Assembly: GCF_017638545.1 (NCBI RefSeq)
Contig: NZ_CP072110.1
Span: 3,267,815 to 3,331,814 of the forward strand
Direction: 5' to 3'
From: Psychrosphaera ytuae
GTDB lineage: Bacteria; Pseudomonadota; Gammaproteobacteria; Enterobacterales; Alteromonadaceae
DNA length: 64,000 nucleotides
Both the position numbers and the translations under genes were made by a program. A model generated the notes under the pieces. That model was given only the letters and a program-made list of their open reading frames with translations. It did no database searches and had not been told where the DNA came from. How positions within the stretch are numbered: position 1 is the stretch's first letter; each line of letters begins with the position of its first letter. Positions 27,994 through 36,955 of this stretch are shown piece after piece.

Positions 27994-29562
27994 ATGATGC
28001 GGTTACAAATTGCCTGCCAAGACCGAATGGGCTTAGCGAAAGAAGTACTTAATATTTTGGTAGATCACGACATTGATTTACGCGGAATAGAGTTTGATAA
28101 AAACACCCAATGTCTTTATGTAGCCTTTCCTCAAATTGAGTTTGAGGCATTTCAACAGGTTATGGCAGCGATTCGACGTGTCGATGGAATCACTGATGTA
28201 AAAACAACTAATTTTTTACCGTACGAACGTGAGCATAACGAACTGGTTACTTTGTTACGCATCCTACCAGACGGCGTTATCTCAATTGATAACAAAGGTC
28301 GAATCGTAACGGCCAACCAAGCCTCATTGGTCGACTTGGGTGTGAGTGAAGGTGATATTTTAGGCCAGCCTATTCAAAGTGTGTTGAAAGGGTTTAACTT
28401 TTGTAAGTGGCTCGACAGTAAAGATGTGAGTGGCCAAACCCTTAAACTAACTGCCAACAATGAAGAGTTTGTAACAGACATTTTGCCAATCAACGTTACC
28501 GACGAAGAAGGTCACGTGCAGTTAGCTGGTGCTGTAGTTAACCTCAAGTCTCATAGTCGTCTCGGCCAACAAATTAATGCGTTTAGAGACGATAACTCCG
28601 AGTCTTTCAACGATATTTTAGCCAATAGTACAAGCATGCGTCGGGTAATACGCGAAGCTAAAAAAATGTCGCAATTAGAAGCGCCCGTACTTCTCCAAGG
28701 TGAAACTGGTACAGGTAAAGAGTTAATAGCTCGTGCGTGTCACGATGCCAGTGAGCGCAGCGACCAACCATTTATTGCGCTTAGCTGTGCGTCTTTACCA
28801 GACAATGTCGCTGAGTCTGAACTGTTTGGTTTTAGCGGTGATGCCTTTGATACTCAAGATACGTCAGGTAAACGAGGGATCTTTGAACAAGCGGACGGCG
28901 GTACCGTATTTTTAGATGAAGTGTCAGAGATGTCTGCCGAAATGCAAACGAAACTGTTACGCTTTTTACAAGATGGAACATTTCGTCGAGTTGCAGAAGA
29001 GCAAGAGGTAAAAGTGAATGTCAGGGTCATTTGTTCGACTCAAAAAGACTTAGCGAGTATGGTACAAGAAGGCCTGTTTAGAGAAGATCTATACTACCGT
29101 CTCAATGTACTTAGCATCACAATTCCGCCTCTACGCGAACGTCGCATGGATATTATTCCATTGGCTAATCACTTTATTCAAAAGTTTTCTACAGAGCTTG
29201 GCAAGCGCGCTCCGACATTATCAAAAACCTGCAGCGAATACATTCAAAGCTATCCTTGGCCGGGTAATACTCGTCAATTAGAAAACAGTTTGTACCGAGC
29301 TATTAGTATCTCTGATCAAGAAATATTAGAAGTGGAAGATTTAGAATTGCCGTATTACTCACCGGAGTACGGTTACCTTGATGAGGAATTTGAAGGAAGC
29401 TTAGACCAAGCAGTTAAACGTTTTGAAGCGAGCTTGTTACGCAAACTTTACCCTGCTTATCCAAGCTCAAGACAGCTGGCTAAAAAGCTGGGATTAAGTC
29501 ATACCGCAATTGCAAACAAACTACGCGATTATGGCATCAACAAAAAAAGCACAAAGGTGTAA
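27994..29562 (+). CDS. tyrR: Transcriptional regulator TyrR
   Basis: Aromatic amino-acid-responsive regulator, 522 residues. It has an N-terminal ACT domain (1-75, with LQIACQDRMGLAKEVLNIL), a PAS domain (about 80-160), an AAA+ domain (about 205-430, Walker A GETGTGKE) and a C-terminal helix-turn-helix (SSRQLAKKLGLSHTAIANKL). The GAFTGA loop of sigma-54 activators is replaced by FSGDAFDTQDTSG, as expected for TyrR, which works with sigma-70. Two adjacent ATGs are possible starts (27994 and 27997); the second aligns with E. coli TyrR. Confidence 0.95.
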   Translation: MMRLQIACQDRMGLAKEVLNILVDHDIDLRGIEFDKNTQCLYVAFPQIEFEAFQQVMAAIRRVDGITDVKTTNFLPYEREHNELVTLLRILPDGVISIDNKGRIVTANQASLVDLGVSEGDILGQPIQSVLKGFNFCKWLDSKDVSGQTLKLTANNEEFVTDILPINVTDEEGHVQLAGAVVNLKSHSRLGQQINAFRDDNSESFNDILANSTSMRRVIREAKKMSQLEAPVLLQGETGTGKELIARACHDASERSDQPFIALSCASLPDNVAESELFGFSGDAFDTQDTSGKRGIFEQADGGTVFLDEVSEMSAEMQTKLLRFLQDGTFRRVAEEQEVKVNVRVICSTQKDLASMVQEGLFREDLYYRLNVLSITIPPLRERRMDIIPLANHFIQKFSTELGKRAPTLSKTCSEYIQSYPWPGNTRQLENSLYRAISISDQEILEVEDLELPYYSPEYGYLDEEFEGSLDQAVKRFEASLLRKLYPAYPSSRQLAKKLGLSHTAIANKLRDYGINKKSTKV

Positions 29563-29563
29563 T

Positions 29564-30202
29564 ATGAAATTATATGGATACTGGCGTTCGTCAGCCGCAT
29601 ACCGAGTACGCATTGCATTAAACCTAAAGCAATTGGACTGTGAGCATGAAAGTGTTCATTTGGTCAAAGATGGCGGACAACAGCACTCAGAAGCCTATAA
29701 GTCATTAAATCCGATGGAATTGGTGCCAACATTGGTTGATGGTGATTTCACTCTTAATCAATCAATGGCAATTTTGGATTACTTAGATGCCAAATATCCA
29801 CAAACACCTTTGTTACCAAATACATTAGAAGACAACGCTAAAGCCAAAGCGCTTGCTTTTGACATCGCTTGTGATATTCACCCATTGAATAACTTACGTG
29901 TTTTGCAATATATAACAGGCCCATTAGGTCAAAGTGATGAAGCTAAAGTTGCTTGGTACCACCATTGGATTGATACAGGCTTTAAATCACTCGAGAAAAA
30001 GCTAGCTGTAACAGCAGGCACATATTGTTATGGGGATAATGTGAGTTGGGCAGATATTTGTCTGGTACCGCAGGTTTACAACGCTGAGCGCTTTAATGTC
30101 GATATGAGTCAATACCCAATTATTCAGGCGATAACAGAGCGCTGCCGAGCATTACCGGCGTTTCATCAAGCTGCGCCAGAGCAACAACCGGACGCAGTTT
30201 AA
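29564..30202 (+). CDS. maiA: Maleylacetoacetate isomerase
   Basis: Zeta-class glutathione transferase that isomerises maleylacetoacetate to fumarylacetoacetate in tyrosine degradation. The active-site motif SSAAYRVRIALNLK starts at residue 9, with NPMELVPTL and NQSMAILDYLD for glutathione binding. The start at 29564 gives the standard 212 residues; a longer in-frame ORF from 29510 would overlap tyrR by 53 bases. It directly follows tyrR. The other genes of the pathway (hmgA, fahA) are not in the window. Confidence 0.9.
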   Translation: MKLYGYWRSSAAYRVRIALNLKQLDCEHESVHLVKDGGQQHSEAYKSLNPMELVPTLVDGDFTLNQSMAILDYLDAKYPQTPLLPNTLEDNAKAKALAFDIACDIHPLNNLRVLQYITGPLGQSDEAKVAWYHHWIDTGFKSLEKKLAVTAGTYCYGDNVSWADICLVPQVYNAERFNVDMSQYPIIQAITERCRALPAFHQAAPEQQPDAV

Positions 30203-30301
30203 ACAGTCGCAAACCATTATCACGCGCTAAGTGGGTTTTGACTTGCTAAGCGCGGGTAATGTGGTAATTTAAGCGAAATTTTATCTCTTAGGAGCAACGT
30301 C

Positions 30302-30952
30302 TTGATAAATGTCTTGTTAGTTGATGACCATGAATTAGTACGTACAGGGATCCGTCGTATTATAGATGAAGTCCGAGGCATGAAGGTCGTAGGTGAAGTT
30401 GCAACTGGTGAAGAAGCGTTTCAATTTTGTCGAAACGAAGAGCCAGATGTAGTTTTAATGGACATGAATATGCCAGGGATAGGTGGTTTAGAAGCAACTA
30501 AAAAAATTGTTCGCTACTGTCCCGACGTCAAGATCATCATTTTAACGGTTCATACCGAAGATCCATTCCCTAGCAAAGTAATGCAAATGGGCGCATCGGG
30601 CTTTGTTACCAAACAAACTGGCCCAGATGATTTAATTCAAGCTATTCGCTCGGTAAATGTTGGTCAGCGCTATTTAGCGCCGGATATAGCTCAGCAAATT
30701 GCGCTCAGTAAGTTTACAGGCAATGACGCAGAGCAAATGTTCGACTCGTTGAGCGAACGAGAATTGCAAATCATGTTAATGATCACTAAAGGTGAAAAAG
30801 TACAGGATATAGCGGAGCAGTTGAGTCTCAGTTCTAAGACAGTAAACAGTTATCGCTATCGCATATTCAAAAAGCTGAACGTTCAAAATGACGTTGAACT
30901 CACTCATATAGCTATCCGACACGGCATGTTAGATATGGAAACGTTAAAATAG
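30302..30952 (+). CDS. uvrY: Two-component response regulator UvrY/GacA
   Basis: NarL-type response regulator, 216 residues, paired in relatives with the sensor BarA/GacS and controlling CsrB-type small RNAs. The receiver domain has Asp8, Asp9 and phosphoacceptor Asp54 in VLMDMNMPG; the C-terminal LuxR-type helix-turn-helix reads LSLSSKTVNSYRYRIFKKL. The start codon is TTG with TAGGAG upstream. It is next to uvrC, the classic gammaproteobacterial arrangement. Confidence 0.95.
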   Translation: MINVLLVDDHELVRTGIRRIIDEVRGMKVVGEVATGEEAFQFCRNEEPDVVLMDMNMPGIGGLEATKKIVRYCPDVKIIILTVHTEDPFPSKVMQMGASGFVTKQTGPDDLIQAIRSVNVGQRYLAPDIAQQIALSKFTGNDAEQMFDSLSERELQIMLMITKGEKVQDIAEQLSLSSKTVNSYRYRIFKKLNVQNDVELTHIAIRHGMLDMETLK

Positions 30953-30958
30953 CCGTTC

Positions 30959-32791
30959 ATGTCTAATCCGACGTTTGATAGCAGTCATTTTTTAAAACAT
31001 GTCACCACTCAACCTGGTGTGTACCGTATGCTTGATGCGGAACACCAGGTGATTTATGTGGGCAAAGCAAAAAACCTAAAAAACCGTTTATCTAGTTACT
31101 TCCAGAAAAACCTGTCGAGTGTAAAGACCAAGGCGCTGGTGGCACAAATTGCCAATATCGAAGTCACGGTAACAGAGACGGAAACAGAAGCTCTTATCCT
31201 AGAAAACAACCTCATTAAAGAGTATTTACCTAAATACAATATTTTATTGAGAGACGACAAATCCTTCCCTTACATTTTAATCACTGATCACAAGCACCCA
31301 AGACTTACTATGCACCGAGGTAAGAAACGCTTCAAAGGAGAGTACTTTGGTCCTTTTCCTTCTGCTGGTGCGGTCGGACAAAGTTTGCGAATTATGCAGA
31401 AGGTGTTTCCTGTTCGTCAGTGTGAAGATGGCTTTTATAAAGCCCGTAGTCGTCCTTGTTTACAACATCAATTAAAACGCTGTTCAGCACCTTGTGTTGA
31501 AGGCTATGTCAGTGATGAACAATATTTAGAACAAGTTGATTTGGTAAAAACTTTTCTTGCCGGTAAAAGCCAAGACGTTATCGATTCATTAATCGCAAAA
31601 ATGGAAAAAGCCAGTGAGCAACTTCACTTTGAAGATGCAGCGTTTTATCGCGATCAAATTACCGCTCTACGTAAAGTGACGGAGCAAAACAATGTCTCCG
31701 GTACTATTGATGAAATTGACGTCCTGGCGTTTTCTCAAGATAAAGGCTTGTGTACAGTGCACGTCTTGTATATACGTGACCAAAAAGTTCTAGGTAGCAA
31801 AAACTATTCACCGACTGTGCCAGCGGACTCTGAGCCAAGTGAAATCATCACTTCTTTTATTAGTCAGTTTTATCTAAACGGTATCGGTGGCCAAAACATT
31901 CCAAAAACCATCATTGTTCCGACACTCACAGAGGATTTAGACGAACTTTCCGAAGCAATCAGTCAAATTCGCAACCGCAAAGTAGAATTAATAAAGCCGC
32001 AGCGCGGTGAAAAGTATAAGTACTATCAACTCGCACAAAAAAATGCCGACATTGATTTGGCAATGAAGCTTGCAGATGGTCGGGCGATAAGTTCTAAATA
32101 CAAAGAACTCAAAGAGGTACTTAAATTACCTAAAATAGAGCGAATGGAATGTTTTGATATTAGCCATACGTTTGGTGAGTACCCGATAGCATCTTGTGTT
32201 GTATTTGGCCCTGACGGTCCTCAGAAATCCGACTATCGCCGTTATAACGTTAAGGGTGTAAAGGGCGGCGATGATTACGGTGCAATGGAGTTTGCCCTTA
32301 ACAAGCGTTACAAAAATGTAAAAGATGCACAAAACGTCCCAGACATTTTGTTTATTGACGGTGGTAAAGGACAACTAAACAAAGCCGAGGCGTTTTTTGC
32401 CGACTGGCCACTTGAAAAAGCGCCTATCATAGTTGGTATTGCAAAAGGTGAGGGTAGAAAACCAGGATTAGAGACTTTGTACTTAAATGCAGGTGCAGTG
32501 GAAATTGACTTACCTGCAACTTCGATGGCACTGCATTTAATTCAACACATTCGCGACGAATCCCACCGTTTTGCCATCACGGGTCACAGAAACAAACGAA
32601 ATAAAGCGAAAACCCAATCGGTATTGCAAGATATTCCAGGAGTGGGTGGCAAACGTCGCCAGGCTTTATTAAAAAACTTTGGTGGATTACAAGGCGTGTT
32701 GGCGGCAAAAATCGAAGATTTGGCAAAAGTGCCTGGAATTAGTAAACAATTAGCGCAAGAAATACATGGATTCTTGCATGACGGGGATTAA
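30959..32791 (+). CDS. uvrC: Excinuclease ABC subunit C
   Basis: Makes both incisions in nucleotide excision repair. The GIY-YIG nuclease (about residues 15-95; GVYRMLDAEHQVIYVGKAKNLKNR) makes the 3' cut. A UVR motif (about 205-240) binds UvrB, an RNase H-like domain (about 380-540; MECFDISHTFGE and FIDGGKGQL) makes the 5' cut, and two helix-hairpin-helix motifs end the protein (IPGVGGKRRQALL, VPGISKQLA). The 610 residues match family length. Starts six bases after uvrY. Confidence 0.97.
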   Translation: MSNPTFDSSHFLKHVTTQPGVYRMLDAEHQVIYVGKAKNLKNRLSSYFQKNLSSVKTKALVAQIANIEVTVTETETEALILENNLIKEYLPKYNILLRDDKSFPYILITDHKHPRLTMHRGKKRFKGEYFGPFPSAGAVGQSLRIMQKVFPVRQCEDGFYKARSRPCLQHQLKRCSAPCVEGYVSDEQYLEQVDLVKTFLAGKSQDVIDSLIAKMEKASEQLHFEDAAFYRDQITALRKVTEQNNVSGTIDEIDVLAFSQDKGLCTVHVLYIRDQKVLGSKNYSPTVPADSEPSEIITSFISQFYLNGIGGQNIPKTIIVPTLTEDLDELSEAISQIRNRKVELIKPQRGEKYKYYQLAQKNADIDLAMKLADGRAISSKYKELKEVLKLPKIERMECFDISHTFGEYPIASCVVFGPDGPQKSDYRRYNVKGVKGGDDYGAMEFALNKRYKNVKDAQNVPDILFIDGGKGQLNKAEAFFADWPLEKAPIIVGIAKGEGRKPGLETLYLNAGAVEIDLPATSMALHLIQHIRDESHRFAITGHRNKRNKAKTQSVLQDIPGVGGKRRQALLKNFGGLQGVLAAKIEDLAKVPGISKQLAQEIHGFLHDGD

Positions 32792-32842
32792 ATAGGCATC
32801 ATCTGTCCTAGGTCTTCAAAAACAACAATGTAGTACGCTTCT

Positions 32843-33436
32843 ATGTGGAATATTCCAAATATCTTAACGTCTTTTCGTATCTTTTTAATCCCTGTAATGG
32901 TGGTGTTTTATTATCTCCCTGGTGAAACTTATGAGTGGAAGTATTTCGCAACTGCATTTATTTTCTGGTTTGCAGCCATTACCGATGCTCTTGATGGGTA
33001 TTTAGCCCGAAAGTTGGACCAAAGCACGCCATTTGGAGCGTTTTTTGATCCAGTTGCTGACAAAGTAATGGTGGCAGTTGCCTTTATCATAGTGGTAGAT
33101 GATTACACTAATGTCTGGGTTACCGTTCCTGCTATTATTATTGTCGGGCGCGAGCTGGCGATTTCGGCATTGCGTGAGTGGATGGCTGAAATGGGCAATC
33201 GAGCTGATGTTGCAGTTTCAATGGTTGGAAAATTTAAAACCGCTGCGCAAATGTTAGCGCTGATTGGTCTTTTGTGGCATCCAAATGAATATTGGGTGTT
33301 TGACGGTTGGTTACTTGGACCACTATTAGACATCGCAACTTATGTATTCTTATACATTGCTACTGCCTTAACACTTTGGTCTTTAATTAGTTATTTCAGA
33401 GCAGCTTGGCCATATATATCTGGCAAAAAAGTGTGA
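32843..33436 (+). CDS. pgsA: CDP-diacylglycerol-glycerol-3-phosphate 3-phosphatidyltransferase
   Basis: Committed step of phosphatidylglycerol synthesis in the inner membrane. The CDP-alcohol phosphotransferase motif is seen as DALDGYLARKLDQSTPFGAF and FDPVADK, with the required aspartates. The 197 residues include about five membrane segments; the N terminus MWNIPNILTSFRI is typical. It follows uvrC and precedes the Gly-Cys-Leu tRNA array, as in E. coli. Confidence 0.96.
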   Translation: MWNIPNILTSFRIFLIPVMVVFYYLPGETYEWKYFATAFIFWFAAITDALDGYLARKLDQSTPFGAFFDPVADKVMVAVAFIIVVDDYTNVWVTVPAIIIVGRELAISALREWMAEMGNRADVAVSMVGKFKTAAQMLALIGLLWHPNEYWVFDGWLLGPLLDIATYVFLYIATALTLWSLISYFRAAWPYISGKKV

Positions 33437-33503
33437 TTTTTGAGCTTGTCAGCTAAAAAACAATCAAACGACACTAAAATGTCATTTTTATTTAAAATAG
33501 CAG

Positions 33504-33531
33504 TTGACTAAGACGATCGAGAATGTAGAAT
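33504..33531 (+). promoter_or_regulatory. Promoter of the Gly-Cys-Leu tRNA array
   Basis: TTGACT (33504-33509), 16-bp spacer, TAGAAT (33526-33531), then a GC-rich discriminator GCGTCTCCG. It is about 60 bases before the first tRNA-Gly. Confidence 0.78.
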
Positions 33532-33590
33532 GCGTCTCCGTTGTCAGCGATGACAGCAAGAAGTCAAAATGACGATTTGTTTGAGATTGC

Positions 33591-33666
33591 GCGAGTATAG
33601 CTCAGCTGGTAGAGCGCAACCTTGCCAAGGTTGAGGTCACGAGTTCGAACCTCGTTACTCGCTCCA
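33591..33666 (+). tRNA. tRNA-Gly(GCC), copy 1
   Basis: 76-nt cloverleaf with acceptor GCGAGTA/TACTCGC, anticodon loop TTGCCAA and encoded CCA. First of four identical Gly genes in this array; position equals E. coli glyW. Confidence 0.96.
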
Positions 33667-33688
33667 AACAAATTGAGTCGACTAAGTC

Positions 33689-33762
33689 GGCGGGTTGGCA
33701 GAGTGGCTATGCAGCGGATTGCAAATCCGTGGACCTCGGTTCGACTCCGGGACCCGCCTCCA
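33689..33762 (+). tRNA. tRNA-Cys(GCA)
   Basis: 74-nt cloverleaf with acceptor GGCGGGT/ACCCGCC, anticodon loop TTGCAAA and encoded CCA. Single copy; position equals E. coli cysT. Confidence 0.96.
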
Positions 33763-33783
33763 TGACTTCTAAACCAGAGTGTC

Positions 33784-33869
33784 GCCCGGGTGGTGGAATT
33801 GGTAGACACAAGGGATTTAAAATCCCTCGCTCACAGAGCGTGCCGGTTCAAGTCCGGCCCCGGGCACCA
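33784..33869 (+). tRNA. tRNA-Leu(TAA), copy 1
   Basis: 86-nt class II tRNA with acceptor GCCCGGG/CCCGGGC, anticodon loop TTTAAAA, long variable arm CTCGCTCACAGAGCG and encoded CCA. Position equals E. coli leuZ. Confidence 0.96.
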
Positions 33870-33896
33870 TTTAAAAGGTGCAAGCCGTTTAGGTAT

Positions 33897-33972
33897 GCGA
33901 GTATAGCTCAGCTGGTAGAGCGCAACCTTGCCAAGGTTGAGGTCACGAGTTCGAACCTCGTTACTCGCTCCA
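33897..33972 (+). tRNA. tRNA-Gly(GCC), copy 2
   Basis: Identical to the first Gly gene. It is followed by CAAATTTTAA, a spacer start shared with copy 3, which suggests local duplication. Confidence 0.96.
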
Positions 33973-34022
33973 AATTTTAAATGGTGAATGACAATGTGTG
34001 CCTTTGAGTAGGCAAATGTGAC

Positions 34023-34098
34023 GCGAGTATAGCTCAGCTGGTAGAGCGCAACCTTGCCAAGGTTGAGGTCACGAGTTCGAACCTCGTTACTCGCTCCA
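34023..34098 (+). tRNA. tRNA-Gly(GCC), copy 3
   Basis: Identical to the other Gly genes. The five bases before it (GTGAC) are shared with copy 4, and the bases after it (CAAATTTTAA) with copy 2. Confidence 0.96.
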
Positions 34099-34145
34099 AA
34101 TTTTAAGTAGAGTGCCAGTCTTTACTATAAAAATAATTACCCGAT

Positions 34146-34231
34146 GCCCGGGTGGTGGAATTGGTAGACACAAGGGATTTAAAATCCCTCGCTCACAGAG
34201 CGTGCCGGTTCAAGTCCGGCCCCGGGCACCA
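34146..34231 (+). tRNA. tRNA-Leu(TAA), copy 2
   Basis: Identical to Leu copy 1, including the trailing spacer start TTTAAAAG, so the duplicated unit extends beyond the tRNA. Confidence 0.96.
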
Positions 34232-34270
34232 TTTAAAAGTCTTTTTGTTCTTTCAGAAAGCAAACGTGAC

Positions 34271-34346
34271 GCGAGTATAGCTCAGCTGGTAGAGCGCAAC
34301 CTTGCCAAGGTTGAGGTCACGAGTTCGAACCTCGTTACTCGCTCCA
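34271..34346 (+). tRNA. tRNA-Gly(GCC), copy 4
   Basis: Identical to the other Gly genes; last of the seven-gene array. No clear terminator follows before yqfB. Confidence 0.96.
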
Positions 34347-34446
34347 AATTCTCCCTCAAAAATATTTTCCTACGTAATTTGTTTCCAATAGAGTTATTAG
34401 CTCGTTTACTGATCCATTTACAACAAACCTTTGATTGTGACCTCAT

Positions 34447-34755
34447 ATGAACAGTATTACCTTTTATCAACGTTTTGAGATGGATATCTTGTCTCAAAAA
34501 AAGACGATTACTATTCGCGACGCCAGTGAAAAAGACTTTGTGCCTCATTCAATCGTCGATGTTTCGACTTATGAAGACGGGCGGTGGTTTTGTCAGTTAA
34601 GAATTGTTTCTGTTACGCCGATCAGCTTTTCTGAGTTAACCGACGTACACGCCCAACAAGAAAATATGACACTCGAAGAGTTAAAACAGGTGATTAGTGA
34701 TATTTATCCAGAAACACCTGATTTGTACGTAATAGCGTTTGAGCTGGTTAAATAA
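34447..34755 (+). CDS. yqfB: ASCH-domain N4-acetylcytidine amidohydrolase
   Basis: 102-residue ASCH-fold protein. The segment KKTITIRDASEKDF (about 18-31) holds the catalytic lysine/threonine region, and HAQQENMTLEELKQVISDIYP is the family signature. E. coli YqfB hydrolyses N4-acetylcytidine to cytidine and acetate, and residue agreement is high along the whole length. Starts about 100 bases after the last tRNA; convergent with the MscS gene. Confidence 0.9.
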   Translation: MNSITFYQRFEMDILSQKKTITIRDASEKDFVPHSIVDVSTYEDGRWFCQLRIVSVTPISFSELTDVHAQQENMTLEELKQVISDIYPETPDLYVIAFELVK

Positions 34756-34807
34756 CCCAAACGCTATTATTAAATATCAAAGTAGAGTGAAGCACTGATT
34801 GCTGTGC

Positions 34808-35716
34808 TTATTCTGCGTCCTTGAGCTTACTGCTTGTAGCAGACGACTCAGATTCAACCTTAAAGACAGTGTGATTTGACTTAATATGTAAGTCTCGTTG
34901 CGGAAATGGAATTTCGATGTCGTATTTAGCTAGCGCGTCATCAATCGCCCAAAGGTAATCCGAAACTAACGCAGTTGGGCGTTTTACCTGTTCTGCCGTA
35001 ACCCAAACACCCAAAGTAAAATTAATAGCACTGTCACCAAAACTAGTCATCCATACGGTTGGTGCGCGACCAAGTGAATCTAACGTGTATGGAACATTAC
35101 TGGCAGCCTCTAGAGCCGCTTTTTTGACGAGTTCTTTATCACTGCCATACTTGACCCCAAAAGGAATTCTAAATCGCCTTACATTGTCTTGTAGTGTCCA
35201 GTTCGTCACCATGCCAGATACCAAATCGGCATTTGGGATCAAAATATCGACATTGTCGTTGGTACGAATTAGCGTTGCTCGCATGTTAATTTCAATTACT
35301 TCGCCAACAACACCATTTGAAAGCTCAATAAAATCGCCTACTTTCAAGCTGCGCTCAAACATGATCATTAGGCCTGAAACAAAGTTGTTTACCATGCCTT
35401 GAAGACCCAAACCAATACCGATACCTAAGGCACTGGCCATAATTGCCAATTCGGTGACTTTAAAGCCCAACATAGTCAAGGCTATGATAAAGCCAATAAA
35501 TACCACCAGGTAATGTATGATCCGACTGATTATATACAGTTGGTGCGAGTTGGAGTTACCGCCTTGTTTTGCTAGTTTATTAAAACCAGCTTGCAATAAG
35601 CGGGATACGATCGCCGTTACTATTAGTACAATAAAAAATGACAGGACTTGTCCGATATTTAGGGTAAATTCACCAATCTTTAAAAGCTGAGTATCCAACC
35701 ACTGGGTATTTAACAT
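34808..35716 (-). CDS. Small-conductance mechanosensitive channel (MscS family)
   Basis: 302 residues with three N-terminal membrane segments (about 15-40, 60-80, 85-115). The third is the Gly/Ala-rich pore helix (ASALGIGIGLGLQGMVNNFVSG), followed by the beta domain (VGDFIELSNGVVGEVIEI) and the cytoplasmic cage. It releases solutes on osmotic downshock. Ten bases separate it from the upstream CorA-like gene, so the two probably form an operon. Confidence 0.92.
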   Translation of the reverse strand: MLNTQWLDTQLLKIGEFTLNIGQVLSFFIVLIVTAIVSRLLQAGFNKLAKQGGNSNSHQLYIISRIIHYLVVFIGFIIALTMLGFKVTELAIMASALGIGIGLGLQGMVNNFVSGLMIMFERSLKVGDFIELSNGVVGEVIEINMRATLIRTNDNVDILIPNADLVSGMVTNWTLQDNVRRFRIPFGVKYGSDKELVKKAALEAASNVPYTLDSLGRAPTVWMTSFGDSAINFTLGVWVTAEQVKRPTALVSDYLWAIDDALAKYDIEIPFPQRDLHIKSNHTVFKVESESSATSSKLKDAE

Positions 35717-35725
35717 TTGTTTCCT

Positions 35726-36697
35726 CTACAACCAGTTTTTCTTTTTAAACAACGCCATTAGACCAAAAGCGATAACAAACATCACTCCAAGTAAAATGAA
35801 ATAACCATTTTCAGCTTTGAGCTCTGGAATATAATCGAAATTCATACCATACAATCCGGCTAAAAAACTCAGCGGAACAAATATCGCAGTAATAACCGTC
35901 AGTACTCGCATCGTCGCATTCAATTGATGACTAGTTACCGATAAATAACCGTCAACAAGGTCACCACAGATGTCATAGTACATCTGACTTAAACTCAACA
36001 ACCTATCAAGTCGCTCGTTGAGATCATTGATAGTGTGGACCTCTTTTTCATTTACAATGTTTGTGTCTTCATCGTCAATGTAAGCCTCTAGTGCTTTACC
36101 AATGTTAACGTGATAGTTAAACGTGCGGCGAAGCTTAATCAGACGAGAGCGATACTGGGTGATTTGGCGCATTAATTTGTCATTGCCATGATTTTGAAAT
36201 TGATCTTCGATAGATTCTAGTTCTGCTTCAAAGTCGATGAGCTCTTTTAAATACAAACCACAACTCGTATGGAACAAGCGCATTGCTAAATGAGCTGGAC
36301 TTCGTTTTAAGTATCTACCACTGTTTTCATTAAACATACTAGTAATGGCGGTAGATGCCTTGTCGTGACGAGAGATAAGGATTCGATCGCCAATAAATAA
36401 ACTGATTTGTAAATGCTCAAAAATCATTCCCGGTGATGCTTTATAAATTCCTCGGTACAACAAATAGAGGTAATTTGAAAAAAGCTCAATTTTTGGGGGG
36501 TGACGTTCGCGCTGTGCATCCGTGATCGCTAAGGCGTGACATCCAAGTTCGGCAAGGAGGGCGCGTTCTTCTTGTGGGTCGTGTTCGCCAATGTCTAGCC
36601 AAAGATAGGTATTGGGATCTTGACGCCATTGTTCTAGTAAAGAAATATCGCCGATGGTCGTCGACTTATCCTTGTTGACTAATAAACATTGAATCAT
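35726..36697 (-). CDS. CorA family divalent cation transporter, ZntB-like
   Basis: 323 residues from the ATG at 36697, which has an AGAGAG site upstream; the longer in-frame ORF to 36775 lacks one. A large cytoplasmic N-terminal funnel (about 1-255) is followed by two C-terminal membrane segments with the selectivity motif YGMNF between them. The family moves Mg2+, Co2+, Ni2+ or Zn2+. The funnel motif EHLQISLFIGDRILISRH resembles ZntB-type members more than CorA, but the ion cannot be fixed from sequence. Confidence 0.85.
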   Translation of the reverse strand: MIQCLLVNKDKSTTIGDISLLEQWRQDPNTYLWLDIGEHDPQEERALLAELGCHALAITDAQRERHPPKIELFSNYLYLLYRGIYKASPGMIFEHLQISLFIGDRILISRHDKASTAITSMFNENSGRYLKRSPAHLAMRLFHTSCGLYLKELIDFEAELESIEDQFQNHGNDKLMRQITQYRSRLIKLRRTFNYHVNIGKALEAYIDDEDTNIVNEKEVHTINDLNERLDRLLSLSQMYYDICGDLVDGYLSVTSHQLNATMRVLTVITAIFVPLSFLAGLYGMNFDYIPELKAENGYFILLGVMFVIAFGLMALFKKKNWL

Positions 36698-36873
36698 ATA
36701 ACTCTCTTTATCAAAGTGTTTTTTAGAGCAATAACATAGTGTTGTTATAGCAGGAGAACCGTACTTTCGAAACAAAATATTCGTGTTTAAAGACGTGTTT
36801 TGGGTATTTAAAAAGAATTAATAGAGGGTTCAGATTCAAATTTGAACAAAAATAGATTACTTTACGCAACCAG

Positions 36874-36904
36874 TTGTGAAAGCCGATAAAACCTAGTGTA
36901 TAAT
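36874..36904 (+). promoter_or_regulatory. Probable promoter of the YebC/YeeN gene
   Basis: A perfect -10 TATAAT (36899-36904), with TTGTGA (36874-36879) at a long 19-bp spacing, about 50 bases upstream of the start codon. The -10 box is convincing; the -35 box is not. Confidence 0.45.
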
Positions 36905-36955
36905 CGCGCTTTATCTAAACGCCTAAATTCATCGAGAAAACAAAAAGAGATTAAG

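Noticed and set aside
27994..29562. TyrR as a sigma-54 activator
   Set aside because: The AAA+ domain is present, but GAFTGA is replaced, as in known TyrR proteins that work with sigma-70.
33564..34548. ORFs over the Gly/Cys/Leu tRNA array
   Set aside because: Repeated peptides such as SIAQLVERNLAKVEVTSSNLVTRS come from the tRNA-Gly copies; not proteins.
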